DNA from: JBIKWM01 sp044356305
Lineage (GTDB): Bacteria; Bacteroidota; Bacteroidia; UBA10329
Assembly: GCA_044356305.1 (NCBI GenBank)
Contig: JBIKWM010000049.1
Coordinates: 1-22,083 of the forward strand
Direction of reading: 5' to 3'
Length of the DNA: 22,083 bases
In this document: piece after piece, positions 6,694 to 14,606 of the stretch
How the letters are laid out: each line of letters opens with the position of its first letter
Position numbering within the stretch: the first letter of the stretch is position 1
Translations under genes and position numbers: made by a program
Notes under the pieces: generated by a model
Told to the model about the DNA's origin: nothing
What the model saw: only the letters and a program-made list of their open reading frames with translations
Database searches by the model: none

Positions 6694-8121
6694 ATGATCG
6701 GGAAGGCGAGATTGTTCAATACGCTGCGGCCGGCCATGCTTCATTTCGGTATCCTACTTTTCACAGGCTTTTTTCTTTTCTCTTTTGATGGGTCAGCTCA
6801 GGTGATCTCGGGCAAGGCACCCGGCTTTGAGGGTCGCATGCTCTCGTTGGTCGTCTATGATGATCTGATATCGGAGAAAGAGACCCGATTGGCTACCTGC
6901 AAGGTGGATGGGGTCGGCAATTTCTCGTTGAAGGCGGAGGTAAAGGAGGCCCAGTACGCCTTTCTGCGCTGCGGCCGCGAGTGTGCCGATCTGGTGATTG
7001 AGCCGGGGAAGGAATACACCGTGCGATTTGCGAGGCCCCAGCGCGCTGCGGCAGAAGAGACCTTCGCGGCCCGATTTGTCCAGAAACTCGAGATTCTCGG
7101 AGGCAACGGTAAGCCGCTCAACGATAATCTGAGACGGTTCAATGCCGCCTACGATGCATTCCTTGAGGAGCAGTACAAGCTGTTGGTGATGCGCAAAGGG
7201 GCCAAGGCCGTGGGTGAGGCCACCAAGGCTTTCAAGGCCAGGATGGCAACTGATATTTCGTCTGCCTCACCGTATCTCGGGGCACATATCAGCTATAGCA
7301 TAGCCCAGGCCGAGGCAGTCGCTCAGCTAAGACGCGATTCGCTGCATCAGCGCTACCTCGCTGGCAAGTGGTTCCCCAGTTCGTTGGAGTTTGTGCGGTT
7401 CCTCAGCGATTTCCATAGCGGGGTGCTCCGTCAGCGGGCAAAGGCCGACCCCAAGGCCATGCAGCGTATGGTGTCAGCTCCCGATGCACTGTCTCAGTTG
7501 GAGACACTTCTCAGTGCCGATGCACTGCTAAAGGACCCAAGGATCCGGGGCTTTGTGCTGGTATCTGGCCTGCGCGACCTGTTCGGGTTCAAAGACATCG
7601 ACCCAAGACGCATAGCTGCTGTCCTGAATCAATATGCCGACCGCGCCCCTGATCTTTATCTGGCCAGGGCCGCGCGCAACGTGGCGGATATCAATACCCG
7701 GCTATTGCCCGGTGAGCCAGCCCCGAATTTTGTTCTCAACCATTTGAAAGGCGGGGTTTTCGACCTCAGGGAGCTGAGCGGCCGCACCGTGGTCATTGAG
7801 TTCACCGACCCTAAGAACCCGCTTTGTCTCGAGGAGTCCATCGCATTTGCCAATCTGTACAAGACCTACGGCAGCAAGATGGAGTTCGTCACCGTGTGCA
7901 TTGCGCCTACCGAGGCGGGCGCAAAGGAGTACGTTGGGCGGATTGATCCGAAATGGACGGTGTGCCGCGTCACCATGGACTCAGAAATAGTGACTGACTT
8001 TGCACTGGCCGGAGTGCCTACCTACTTCATCATCGGCCCGACCGGAAAATTCATAAGCAGCCCCGCACTGACCCCATCGCGCGGGCTGGAGGGCGATCTG
8101 ATCAAGGCCATCAGGAAGTGA
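6694..8121 (+). CDS. Secreted DUF4369/TlpA-like thioredoxin-fold protein with a single active-site cysteine
   Basis: About 475 residues from ATG 6694. That start gives basic residues before the hydrophobic stretch HFGILLFTGFFLFSFDGSAQ, a plausible signal peptide with cleavage after GSA; ATG 6736 is the alternative. The first ~100 mature residues resemble the beta-rich DUF4369 domain (ISGKAPGFEGRML, CKVDGVGNFSLK, IEPGKEYTVRF). A helical middle follows, then a C-terminal thioredoxin/AhpC-TSA domain from GEPAPNFVLN. Where TlpA has WCxxC this protein reads N375-P-L-C378, so only the second cysteine remains; the cis-proline (VPT, P442) is kept. It therefore cannot do ordinary dithiol exchange. It may be a monothiol, peroxidase-like or purely structural member in the periplasm. 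It follows coaD by 40 bp. Confidence 0.75.
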   Translation: MIGKARLFNTLRPAMLHFGILLFTGFFLFSFDGSAQVISGKAPGFEGRMLSLVVYDDLISEKETRLATCKVDGVGNFSLKAEVKEAQYAFLRCGRECADLVIEPGKEYTVRFARPQRAAAEETFAARFVQKLEILGGNGKPLNDNLRRFNAAYDAFLEEQYKLLVMRKGAKAVGEATKAFKARMATDISSASPYLGAHISYSIAQAEAVAQLRRDSLHQRYLAGKWFPSSLEFVRFLSDFHSGVLRQRAKADPKAMQRMVSAPDALSQLETLLSADALLKDPRIRGFVLVSGLRDLFGFKDIDPRRIAAVLNQYADRAPDLYLARAARNVADINTRLLPGEPAPNFVLNHLKGGVFDLRELSGRTVVIEFTDPKNPLCLEESIAFANLYKTYGSKMEFVTVCIAPTEAGAKEYVGRIDPKWTVCRVTMDSEIVTDFALAGVPTYFIIGPTGKFISSPALTPSRGLEGDLIKAIRK

Positions 8122-8153
8122 GCGTGGCCATGCGGTTGCTGTGATCGGCTGGA

Positions 8154-8162
8154 TACCTTCGC
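8154..8162 (+). promoter_or_regulatory. Candidate -7 box TACCTTCGC
   Basis: Same 9-mer as at 4239-4247. It ends 3 nt before the ATG at 8166, implying a leaderless or near-leaderless message for the HD-domain gene and the lipid A operon. A TTG at 8136-8138 lies 15 nt upstream, a little short for a -33 element. Confidence 0.42.
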
Positions 8163-8165
8163 GGC

Positions 8166-9413
8166 ATGGACAGCCGTCCCAGGCGCAAGATCATCAACGA
8201 CCCGGTACACGGGTTTCTCACCATTCGGCACGCCTCGGTATTCCGGATCATAGAGCATCCGTACTTCCAGCGGCTCAGGCGCATAAAACAATTGGGCCTG
8301 AGCCATCTGGTATATCCCGGGGCCATGCACACCCGCTACCAGCACACTTTGGGCGCAGTGCATCTGATGGGGCTGGCCATAGAGGAGCTGCGTGCCAAAG
8401 GCCACTCCATTTCTGATGACGAGGCCGAGGCCGTCACGCTGGCCATCCTTTTGCACGACATAGGCCATGGGCCGTTCTCGCATGCCTTGGAATTCAGCAT
8501 CGGCAGCGGAGTTGACCACGAGATGCTCAGCGACCTGTTCATGGAGCATTTCGCAGCCGAGTTCGGGGGGCTGTTGCCCTTGGCCATCGAGATATTTCAC
8601 AATCGTTACCCCAAACGGTTCCTACATCAGCTGGTCAGCGGGCAGCTCGACATGGACCGCCTCGATTACCTGCGCAGGGACAGTTTCTTTTCGGGGGTGA
8701 CAGAGGGCAACGTGGGCAGCGAACGCATCATACGCATGCTCACGGTGGCGGGCGATGACCTGGCTGTGGAGGATAAGGGGGTGTATTCGGTGGAACAGTT
8801 CATCAACGCCCGCAGGATCATGTATTGGCAGGTGTACCTGCATAAGACGGTATTGAGTGCCGAGTATATGCTGATAAAGACCTTGCAACGGGCAAGGGAA
8901 CTGGCCCGCAACGGGGGGCACCTGTTCGGCACTCCGGCTTTCTCATCCTTTCTGTCCAATGATGTGAGCCTTGCCGATTTCCGTGCCGACCCGATGCACC
9001 TCTACCGGTTCGCCCAACTCGATGATATGGATGTGATCTGCTCGCTCAAAGTGTGGAAAGACCATCCGGACCCGGTGCTGAGCCGCCTTTCGCGCATGGT
9101 CACTGGCCGCGAGCTTCTGAAGGTGAAACTCTACACCGACCCTGTTCCGGCCGATAAGGTGAGCGAACTGCGGCTGATGCTGATGCACCAGACCGGCCTC
9201 AGCCAAGCAGAGGTGGAGTACCTCGTATTCACCGACAAGATCACCAACAGCGCCTACGACCCGCGCAAGGACCGTATCAACATACTTTACCGCGATGGCT
9301 CTGTGCGCGACATCACCGAGGCCACCGATACGAGGAACATCAGCACGTTATCTGAAAAGGTTGAAAAACACTTTCTTTGCGTGCCCGCACAGATTAAAGC
9401 GCACCTACCCTGA
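8166..9413 (+). CDS. HD-domain phosphohydrolase, SAMHD1-like (dNTPase family)
   Basis: 415-residue cytoplasmic protein. It keeps the metal-binding set of SAMHD1-type HD hydrolases: H60 in HTRYQHTLG, H97-D98 in LLHDIGHGPFSH, and D164 in LDMDRLDYLRRD, whose Y168 and D172 also match dNTP-contacting positions in SAMHD1. The N-terminal KIINDPVHGF motif is typical. The family removes triphosphate from dNTPs or acts as a nucleotide phosphohydrolase; the substrate here is not shown. This gene commonly lies directly before lpxD in Bacteroidota, as it does here (53 bp), though no functional link to lipid A is established. Start ATG 8166 is supported by the promoter-like box just upstream and by lack of homology before it. 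Confidence 0.92.
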   Translation: MDSRPRRKIINDPVHGFLTIRHASVFRIIEHPYFQRLRRIKQLGLSHLVYPGAMHTRYQHTLGAVHLMGLAIEELRAKGHSISDDEAEAVTLAILLHDIGHGPFSHALEFSIGSGVDHEMLSDLFMEHFAAEFGGLLPLAIEIFHNRYPKRFLHQLVSGQLDMDRLDYLRRDSFFSGVTEGNVGSERIIRMLTVAGDDLAVEDKGVYSVEQFINARRIMYWQVYLHKTVLSAEYMLIKTLQRARELARNGGHLFGTPAFSSFLSNDVSLADFRADPMHLYRFAQLDDMDVICSLKVWKDHPDPVLSRLSRMVTGRELLKVKLYTDPVPADKVSELRLMLMHQTGLSQAEVEYLVFTDKITNSAYDPRKDRINILYRDGSVRDITEATDTRNISTLSEKVEKHFLCVPAQIKAHLP

Positions 9414-9466
9414 CCGCCTGCCCATAGCGCACTTATACCCACTGCTCTCGGAGCATTTACTCGGAA

Positions 9467-10495
9467 ATGATGACCCTTTCGGCAGGGGAGATCGCGCATC
9501 TTCTCAACGGTATTGTTGAAGGCGACCCACAGGTGCGTGTCAGTTCATTCTGCCGCATCGAAGAGGGCGTGGCCGGTGCCATCAGTTTCTTGGCCAATCC
9601 GAAATACGAGCGTCACATCTACGGCACTGCCGCATCGGTGGTCATTGTCAACAGGTCATTTACCCCAACAGAACCCATTGGGGCGACTCTTATCCGGGTG
9701 GCCGATGCATACCTGGCATTGGCCAGACTGCTGCAGATGTACGAGCAGGTCACCAAGGTTGCACGCAAGGGCATTCACTCCTCGGCAGTCATCGAGGCTG
9801 GGGCGCAAGTATCGGACGAGGCGTACATAGGCCCACTGTGCCATGTGGCCAAGGGTGCGGTCATAGCCGCAGGGGCCGAGTTAGAATCGCAGGTGTATGT
9901 GGGCCAGGGCGCCCAGATTGGCGAGGGCACACAGGTGCGGCCCGGGGTGCGCATCATGCACAGCTGTGTAGTGGGCCGTAGCTGCATCATTCAGCCCAAT
10001 GCGGTGATCGGCAGCGATGGATTCGGCTTTGCGCCCACGGGCAGCGAGTATGCCCGCATCCCGCAGGTGGGCAATGTCATTCTTGAGGATGGGGTAGAGG
10101 TGGGGGCCAATGCCACCATTGACCGTGGGAGCATAGGTGCCACCATCATCAGGCAGGGCACCAAGCTCGATAATCTTGTGCAGATAGCCCACAACGTGGA
10201 GGTTGGGACCAACAGTGTGATTGCAGCTCAGGCCGGTGTGGCGGGAAGTACGCGCATAGGTGCCGGTGCCATGATAGGTGGGCAGGTGGGAATAATCGGC
10301 CATCTGCGTGTGGGCGACAATGTGAAGATAGCCGCCCAGAGCGGCATAGGGGGCGATGTGCCCGATGGGGCCACCATGCAAGGCTCTCCTGCTTTTGATG
10401 TGGCCCTGTATAGAAGGGCATACGTCATGTTCAGGAATTTGCCGAAGTTGGCGGCACAACTCAACGACCTCGAAAAGCGTCTGCCAAAGACCTGA
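9467..10495 (+). CDS. lpxD: UDP-3-O-acylglucosamine N-acyltransferase (LpxD)
   Basis: 342 residues. Adds the second acyl chain, from acyl-ACP, to UDP-3-O-acyl-glucosamine in lipid A synthesis; cytoplasmic trimer. Residues ~1-100 form the uridine-binding domain (SFCRIEEGVAGAISFLANPKY quoted in part: 'GAISFLANPKY'). Residues ~105-315 are a left-handed parallel beta helix with many [IV]GxxxxI hexapeptide repeats. The catalytic histidine is H242 in LVQIAHNVEVG, and IGSDGFGFAP is the family signature. A C-terminal helical tail (residues ~315-342) follows. First of the lpx genes, 8 bp before lpxC/fabZ. ATG 9467 is followed at once by a second ATG; either may be used. A TTTCTTTGCG box inside the end of the HD gene (about 9371-9380) could give a separate promoter. 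Confidence 0.97.
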   Translation: MMTLSAGEIAHLLNGIVEGDPQVRVSSFCRIEEGVAGAISFLANPKYERHIYGTAASVVIVNRSFTPTEPIGATLIRVADAYLALARLLQMYEQVTKVARKGIHSSAVIEAGAQVSDEAYIGPLCHVAKGAVIAAGAELESQVYVGQGAQIGEGTQVRPGVRIMHSCVVGRSCIIQPNAVIGSDGFGFAPTGSEYARIPQVGNVILEDGVEVGANATIDRGSIGATIIRQGTKLDNLVQIAHNVEVGTNSVIAAQAGVAGSTRIGAGAMIGGQVGIIGHLRVGDNVKIAAQSGIGGDVPDGATMQGSPAFDVALYRRAYVMFRNLPKLAAQLNDLEKRLPKT

Positions 10496-10503
10496 AACAC
10501 CGC

Positions 10504-11913
10504 ATGCAAGCAGCCGAGAAGCAACAGACCGTAAAGACCGAGGCCACCATTACCGGCATCGGGTTGCACACTGGACAGGATGTGCGCATGACATTGAAGG
10601 CCGCTGCGCCAGGTTCTGGTATCGTGTTCGAGCGGGTCGATCTGCCTGGTTCGCCATGGGTCGAGGCCCTGGTGGCCAACGTGACCGACACCTCGCGCGG
10701 CACTACCATCTGCCGCGAACAGGCCCGTGTGAGCACCGTTGAGCACGTTCTGGCCGCACTGACAGCCTGCGGTATTGATAACTGCGCCATAGCCATCAAT
10801 GGCCCCGAGTGTCCTATCATGGACGGCAGCTCATTGCCATTTATTGAGGCGATAGAAAAAGCCGGTATAACAAGACAGGAGGCTCCGCGCATCTATTTCG
10901 AGCCAAAGGAGAATATCCATTTCCACGATGATGAGACCGACACGGATTATGTGTTGATCCCATCAGACAGGCCGCGGTACACGGCCATGGTCGACTACAA
11001 CTCTCGGGTGCTGGTGCCACAGCACGCCCACCTCAGTTCGCTTGACCGTTTCAATGAGGAAATTGCCCCTTGCCGCACTTTCTGTTTTCTGCACGAGCTC
11101 GAATTCATGCTCGACAAAGGGCTCATAAAGGGCGGCACCATGAACAACGCCCTGGTCTTTGTGGAGAAAGTGCCCGAGGACAGCCACTTGGACAAGTTGG
11201 CCAAACTGTTCGGGCAGCCTCGCATTGAGGTGACCCGCGAGGGCACACTGAACAACGTGACAATGCACCATGCCAATGAACCGGCACGCCACAAGTTGCT
11301 GGACCTTGTTGGGGACATGACACTGTTGGGCATGCGTGTGCGGGGCCATGTTTACGGTACACGGCCCGGACATGGTGGCAACGTCAGATTCGTGAAGCAC
11401 CTCGATCAGTTGCTCCGAAAGGATAAGAAAGCACCTGGCCCTGGGGTCGATATCAACGCACCGGCTCTGATAGATATCAACGGGATCATGGCACGACTGC
11501 CGCACAGACCACCGTTTCTGCTGGTCGATAAGATCCTGGCCATGACCGAATCGAGTGTGGTGGGCCTCAAGAACGTGACGATGAACGAACCGTTCTTCGT
11601 GGGCCATTTCCCCGGAGAACCGGTGATGCCCGGTGTGTTGCAGATCGAGGCCATGGCCCAATGTGGCGGCATCCTGGTGATGAACACCGTTCCCGACCCA
11701 GAGAATTATCTCACTTTTTTCATGAAGATAGATGGGGTGAAATTCAGGAAGATGGTGCGCCCGGGCGATACGCTCGTTTTCCGCCTCCAACTCGTATCGC
11801 CCATCCGCAGAGGAATCTGCCACATGCGGGGAGAGGCCTTTGTTGGGAATGATGTGGTGATGGAGGCCGAGATGATGGCTCAGATAGCCCGAAAAGAACA
11901 GAAGAACGGATGA
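10504..11913 (+). CDS. lpxC-fabZ: Bifunctional LpxC-FabZ: UDP-3-O-acyl-GlcNAc deacetylase / 3-hydroxyacyl-ACP dehydratase
   Basis: 469-residue fusion found throughout Bacteroidota. Residues ~9-305 are LpxC, the zinc deacetylase that commits to lipid A: ITGIGLHTG at 16-24, E80-H81 in VEHVLAAL, H263 and D267 in ARHKLLDLVGD as zinc ligands, and H290 in RPGHGGN as the general acid. Residues ~322-469 are FabZ: LPHRPPFLLVD, then GHFPGEPVMPGV with catalytic H368 and E382 in LQIEAMAQ. FabZ removes water from 3-hydroxyacyl-ACP, and so competes with LpxA for the same substrate pool. Joining the two activities fixes their ratio. The inter-domain linker is short (KDKKAPGPGVD). The stop overlaps lpxA by 4 bp. 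Confidence 0.98.
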   Translation: MQAAEKQQTVKTEATITGIGLHTGQDVRMTLKAAAPGSGIVFERVDLPGSPWVEALVANVTDTSRGTTICREQARVSTVEHVLAALTACGIDNCAIAINGPECPIMDGSSLPFIEAIEKAGITRQEAPRIYFEPKENIHFHDDETDTDYVLIPSDRPRYTAMVDYNSRVLVPQHAHLSSLDRFNEEIAPCRTFCFLHELEFMLDKGLIKGGTMNNALVFVEKVPEDSHLDKLAKLFGQPRIEVTREGTLNNVTMHHANEPARHKLLDLVGDMTLLGMRVRGHVYGTRPGHGGNVRFVKHLDQLLRKDKKAPGPGVDINAPALIDINGIMARLPHRPPFLLVDKILAMTESSVVGLKNVTMNEPFFVGHFPGEPVMPGVLQIEAMAQCGGILVMNTVPDPENYLTFFMKIDGVKFRKMVRPGDTLVFRLQLVSPIRRGICHMRGEAFVGNDVVMEAEMMAQIARKEQKNG

Positions 11914-12710
11914 ATCAACCCCTGTCCTACGTACACCCCCAGGCCCGCATCGCAGATAATGTGGTGATAGAGCCATTCGTGACCATCCATAAGAATGTGG
12001 AGATAGGACAGGGCACGTGGATAGGAAGCAATGTCACCATCATGGAAGGTGCCCGCATAGGGCGCAACTGTCGCATCTTCCCCGGGGCGGTCATATCGGC
12101 CATACCGCAGGACCTGAAATTCGGTGGCGAGGAATCGACCGTTGAGATTGGCGACAACGTGACCATCCGCGAGTGTGTCACCATAAACAGGGGGACAAAA
12201 GCCAGCGGCCGCACCGTGGTGGGCAACAACTGCCTGCTCATGGCCTATGTGCATGTGGCCCACGACTGCGAGGTGGGCAACAACGTGATCCTGGCCAATG
12301 CCTGTACCCTCGCGGGCCACATCACCATTGGCGACTTTGCCATTATCGGGGGCATGTCGGCCCTTCACCAGTTCGTACGCATCGGTTCGCATGCCATCCT
12401 TTCGGGTGGGTCATTGGTCGGAAAGGATGTGCCGCCTTACTGCAAGGCCGCACGCTATCCGCTCAGTTTCAGCGGTATCAACTCGGTAGGTCTTAAGAGG
12501 CGTGGATTCTCGACCGAGAAAGTGCGCGAACTGCAGGACATCTATCGCGTGCTGTTTCTCAGTAGGTACAACACCACCCAGGCACTGAGCCTCTTGGAGG
12601 CCGATTTCCCTGTGACTGACGAACGCGATGAGATCATCGATTTCATTCGGGCCTCGCACCGTGGCATCATGAAGGGCTACCAGTTCCTGAACGGGCGCAA
12701 CAAGGAATGA
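11910..12710 (+). CDS. lpxA: Acyl-ACP--UDP-N-acetylglucosamine O-acyltransferase (LpxA)
   Basis: 266 residues, normal length. First enzyme of lipid A synthesis: transfers a 3-hydroxyacyl chain from ACP to UDP-GlcNAc in the cytoplasm. Residues ~8-180 are the left-handed beta helix with hexapeptide repeats. The catalytic H118 sits in VHVAHDC (equivalent to E. coli H125). IPQDLKFGGE and GGMSALHQFVRIG are LpxA hallmarks, and a helical C-terminal domain binds nucleotide. ATG overlaps the lpxC/fabZ stop (ATGA), and its own stop overlaps the next gene in the same way, implying coupled translation. In many relatives an elongation factor P gene follows lpxA; here it is absent. Confidence 0.97.
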   Translation: MNQPLSYVHPQARIADNVVIEPFVTIHKNVEIGQGTWIGSNVTIMEGARIGRNCRIFPGAVISAIPQDLKFGGEESTVEIGDNVTIRECVTINRGTKASGRTVVGNNCLLMAYVHVAHDCEVGNNVILANACTLAGHITIGDFAIIGGMSALHQFVRIGSHAILSGGSLVGKDVPPYCKAARYPLSFSGINSVGLKRRGFSTEKVRELQDIYRVLFLSRYNTTQALSLLEADFPVTDERDEIIDFIRASHRGIMKGYQFLNGRNKE

Positions 12711-13333
12711 CCATCGGGCTGGCCGATATCGGCAAGCGGTTCGGGCGGAACTGGATATTCCGCCATGTTGATCTTGAGGCACGGCCCGATCAGCATCTCG
12801 CCATACTCGGTCCCAACGGCAGCGGCAAGAGCACCTTGTTGCAGGTCATCCTCGGTTCTCAGATCCCTACCGAAGGACAGGTGACGTATAGCGGTCAGGC
12901 TTACGACTCTGACCACATGGTGGGACGCTTTTCAATGGCATCGCCATACCTTGAGCTCATCGAGGAATTCACGTTGTCTGAGCTGGCCGTTTTTCACAAC
13001 AAGGTCTTGCCTTTCAGGGATGGGCTTTCACCTCAGGATGTGGTCGGGGCCACGGGCCTGATCCATGCCGGAGACAAGTTCATAAAGCATTTTTCAAGCG
13101 GGATGAAGCAACGCGTACGGCTGGCACTTGCTGTGCTTAGCGATACAGAGCTGGTGCTGCTCGATGAACCCACATCAAATCTTGACCGAACGGCCGTGAA
13201 GTGGTACCATGATCTGGTGCAGGCCAACATGACGGGCCGAACGGTGATCGTGGCATCGAACCGGGTGCAGGAGGAATATGCGTTCTGCACTTCCACCTAC
13301 GAGATAGTCCCAGTTTCAAATGTGGCAGTATGA
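12707..13333 (+). CDS. Small ABC ATP-binding protein of the lipid A operon
   Basis: 208-residue nucleotide-binding subunit with no membrane segments. Walker A GPNGSGKST is at 35-43, signature FSSGMKQR at 129-136, Walker B LVLLDEP at 149-155 and the D-loop SNLD at 157-160. The switch histidine is replaced: the sequence reads IVASNRVQEE, with N185 where H is expected. From memory, close Bacteroidota relatives also carry Asn here, so this is likely a subfamily trait and ATP turnover may be unusual. ATGA overlaps on both sides tie it to lpxA and to the cyclase-family gene. No permease gene is adjacent, so its partner is unknown; a role in envelope lipid handling is inferred only from location. 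Confidence 0.9.
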   Translation: MTIGLADIGKRFGRNWIFRHVDLEARPDQHLAILGPNGSGKSTLLQVILGSQIPTEGQVTYSGQAYDSDHMVGRFSMASPYLELIEEFTLSELAVFHNKVLPFRDGLSPQDVVGATGLIHAGDKFIKHFSSGMKQRVRLALAVLSDTELVLLDEPTSNLDRTAVKWYHDLVQANMTGRTVIVASNRVQEEYAFCTSTYEIVPVSNVAV

Positions 13334-14064
13334 ATGGGTTTGAAGCCATAGTGACTGTGAATGGTACACGCTACCGTGCCGACCTGACCAAAGGCATTGA
13401 TCTCAGCATTGCTGTTGCAGCAGGGCCCGGGCAGACGAACGCCTACTTTGCTCACCCGGTGCGTATGGAGCCATACCGTTCTGGCGATTGGATAGGTTCG
13501 GTGCAGGCTGGTGGACCGGTCAATTACACCGACATCTTTTTCAACCCCCACGGACATGGTACTCACACCGAGAGTGTGGGCCATATAAGCGCAGAGGTGA
13601 AGAGTATAAACGCCACCCTGCACCGCTGGATGTTCGTGGCTCAGTTGATCACAGTCGGGGCCGATGGCAATGGAGCTATAGGTCGTAGCCAATTTGGAGG
13701 CAGGCTCTTGCCCGGGGCCGAGGCGCTCTTGATCCGTACACAGCCCTTGCCGCAGCATACCACCCAGAAATGGAGCGGTACCAGTCCAACCTTCCTGAGG
13801 CCAGAGGCCGTTTCTCTTTTGGTTGATCACGGAATCAATCATCTACTCATCGATTTGCCGAGCATTGATCCCGAGGTGGATGGAGGCGCTTTGGCCGCCC
13901 ATAGGGCTCTTTGGGCTGAGGGTGGAGATAATCGAACCATCACCGAATTGATCCGGGTGCCTGAGGCTTTGCCTGATGGTCTCTATCTTTTAAATCTACA
14001 GGTGGCCCCTTTTGAGAACGATGCAGCTCCGAGCCGACCGGTGGTTTTCGTGTTGGAGCAGTAA
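13330..14064 (+). CDS. Cyclase-family metal-dependent hydrolase (kynurenine formamidase-like)
   Basis: 244 residues. The signature NPHGHGTHTES at 72-82 is a variant of the HxGTHxD metal-binding motif of the 'putative cyclase' / arylformamidase family (H74, H76, H79; Glu in place of Asp). The second hallmark, LLIDLPSIDPEVDGG followed by AAH, is at about 172-191, and the C-terminal strand 'GLYLLNLQVAPFENDAAPSRPV' (quoted in parts: 'LYLLNLQVAPFEN') fits. Family members hydrolyse N-formylkynurenine or other amides and lactones. No tryptophan-catabolism gene lies near, so the substrate is open. It is the last gene of the lpx operon, translationally coupled to the ABC ATPase by a 4-bp overlap. No signal peptide. 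Confidence 0.86.
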   Translation: MNGFEAIVTVNGTRYRADLTKGIDLSIAVAAGPGQTNAYFAHPVRMEPYRSGDWIGSVQAGGPVNYTDIFFNPHGHGTHTESVGHISAEVKSINATLHRWMFVAQLITVGADGNGAIGRSQFGGRLLPGAEALLIRTQPLPQHTTQKWSGTSPTFLRPEAVSLLVDHGINHLLIDLPSIDPEVDGGALAAHRALWAEGGDNRTITELIRVPEALPDGLYLLNLQVAPFENDAAPSRPVVFVLEQ

Positions 14065-14140
14065 ATCAGAATACGTCATTTTGCGTAACTGAGAATGACC
14101 GCAAGAATCGCAATATCGCGGCACACCAATCCGTGATACC

Positions 14141-14539
14141 ATGAGACTCCACAGGTTCCTTGTTCCGGCCATGGCCTTGGCTGCTCTTGTCACATCTTGT
14201 AAGGAAGAAGAGGATCCAGCAGTCTTTGACAGCGAATACGCGGTCGGAGATTTTTATGAGTTCGGTTGCGACACCATCGGGAGCATACAGTCACAATTGG
14301 GCACCCCGAGCACATACATCTATTTCAACAACGAGAGTAGTCGCACCCTCAAGGTTATCTGGGTCAATTTCACGGGAGGCATGACTCCCTATGACGAAGA
14401 CCTTAAGCCGGGCGAAGGCTTTTTGCAGCAGACCTACCTCGGCCATCCGTGGAAGGTGACCGATGCAAACGATGAATGCCTGACCGTGCTCATGGCCGCA
14501 GAGGAGGGAGTCACTGATACCGTCACGTTTGTTGATTGA
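14141..14539 (+). CDS. Lipoprotein with a von Hippel-Lindau beta-domain-like fold
   Basis: 132 residues. MRLHRFLVPAMALAALVTSC is a lipoprotein signal with the acylated cysteine at C20, followed by an acidic tether (KEEED). Residues ~57-118 align by eye with the beta domain of human pVHL: 'YIYFNNESSRTLKVIWVNF' (compare 'VIFCNRSPRVVLPVWLNF'), 'PY...LKPGEG' and 'TYLGHPW..TDA'. The residues that form the hydroxyproline pocket in pVHL (W88, Y98, S111, H115, W117) correspond to W74, Y84, T98, H102 and W104. C43 and C113 could form a disulfide. The alpha domain that binds Elongin is absent. Function in bacteria is unknown; binding of a peptide or protein outside the inner membrane is inferred. It lies between the lpx operon and an NlpC/P60 gene, in its own unit. 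Confidence 0.82.
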   Translation: MRLHRFLVPAMALAALVTSCKEEEDPAVFDSEYAVGDFYEFGCDTIGSIQSQLGTPSTYIYFNNESSRTLKVIWVNFTGGMTPYDEDLKPGEGFLQQTYLGHPWKVTDANDECLTVLMAAEEGVTDTVTFVD

Positions 14540-14566
14540 GCGGTACCGCTTAACACATTATTAAGG

Positions 14567-14596
14567 TTGTCTAGTAGGGTGTGCGGTTATCTTCGC
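14567..14596 (+). promoter_or_regulatory. Candidate promoter: TTG - 18 nt - TATCTTCGC
   Basis: TTG at 14567-14569 and TATCTTCGC at 14588-14596 are 18 nt apart, close to the Bacteroidota -33/-7 arrangement. The box ends 10 nt before the ATG at 14607. This is the best two-part promoter in the window. Confidence 0.55.
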
Positions 14597-14606
14597 ACCC
14601 CTCCTA

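Noticed and set aside
14065..14140. Inverted TTGCG/CGCAA arms before the VHL-like gene
   Set aside because: Arms are only 5 bp with a 14-nt loop and no T-tract; no better than chance.
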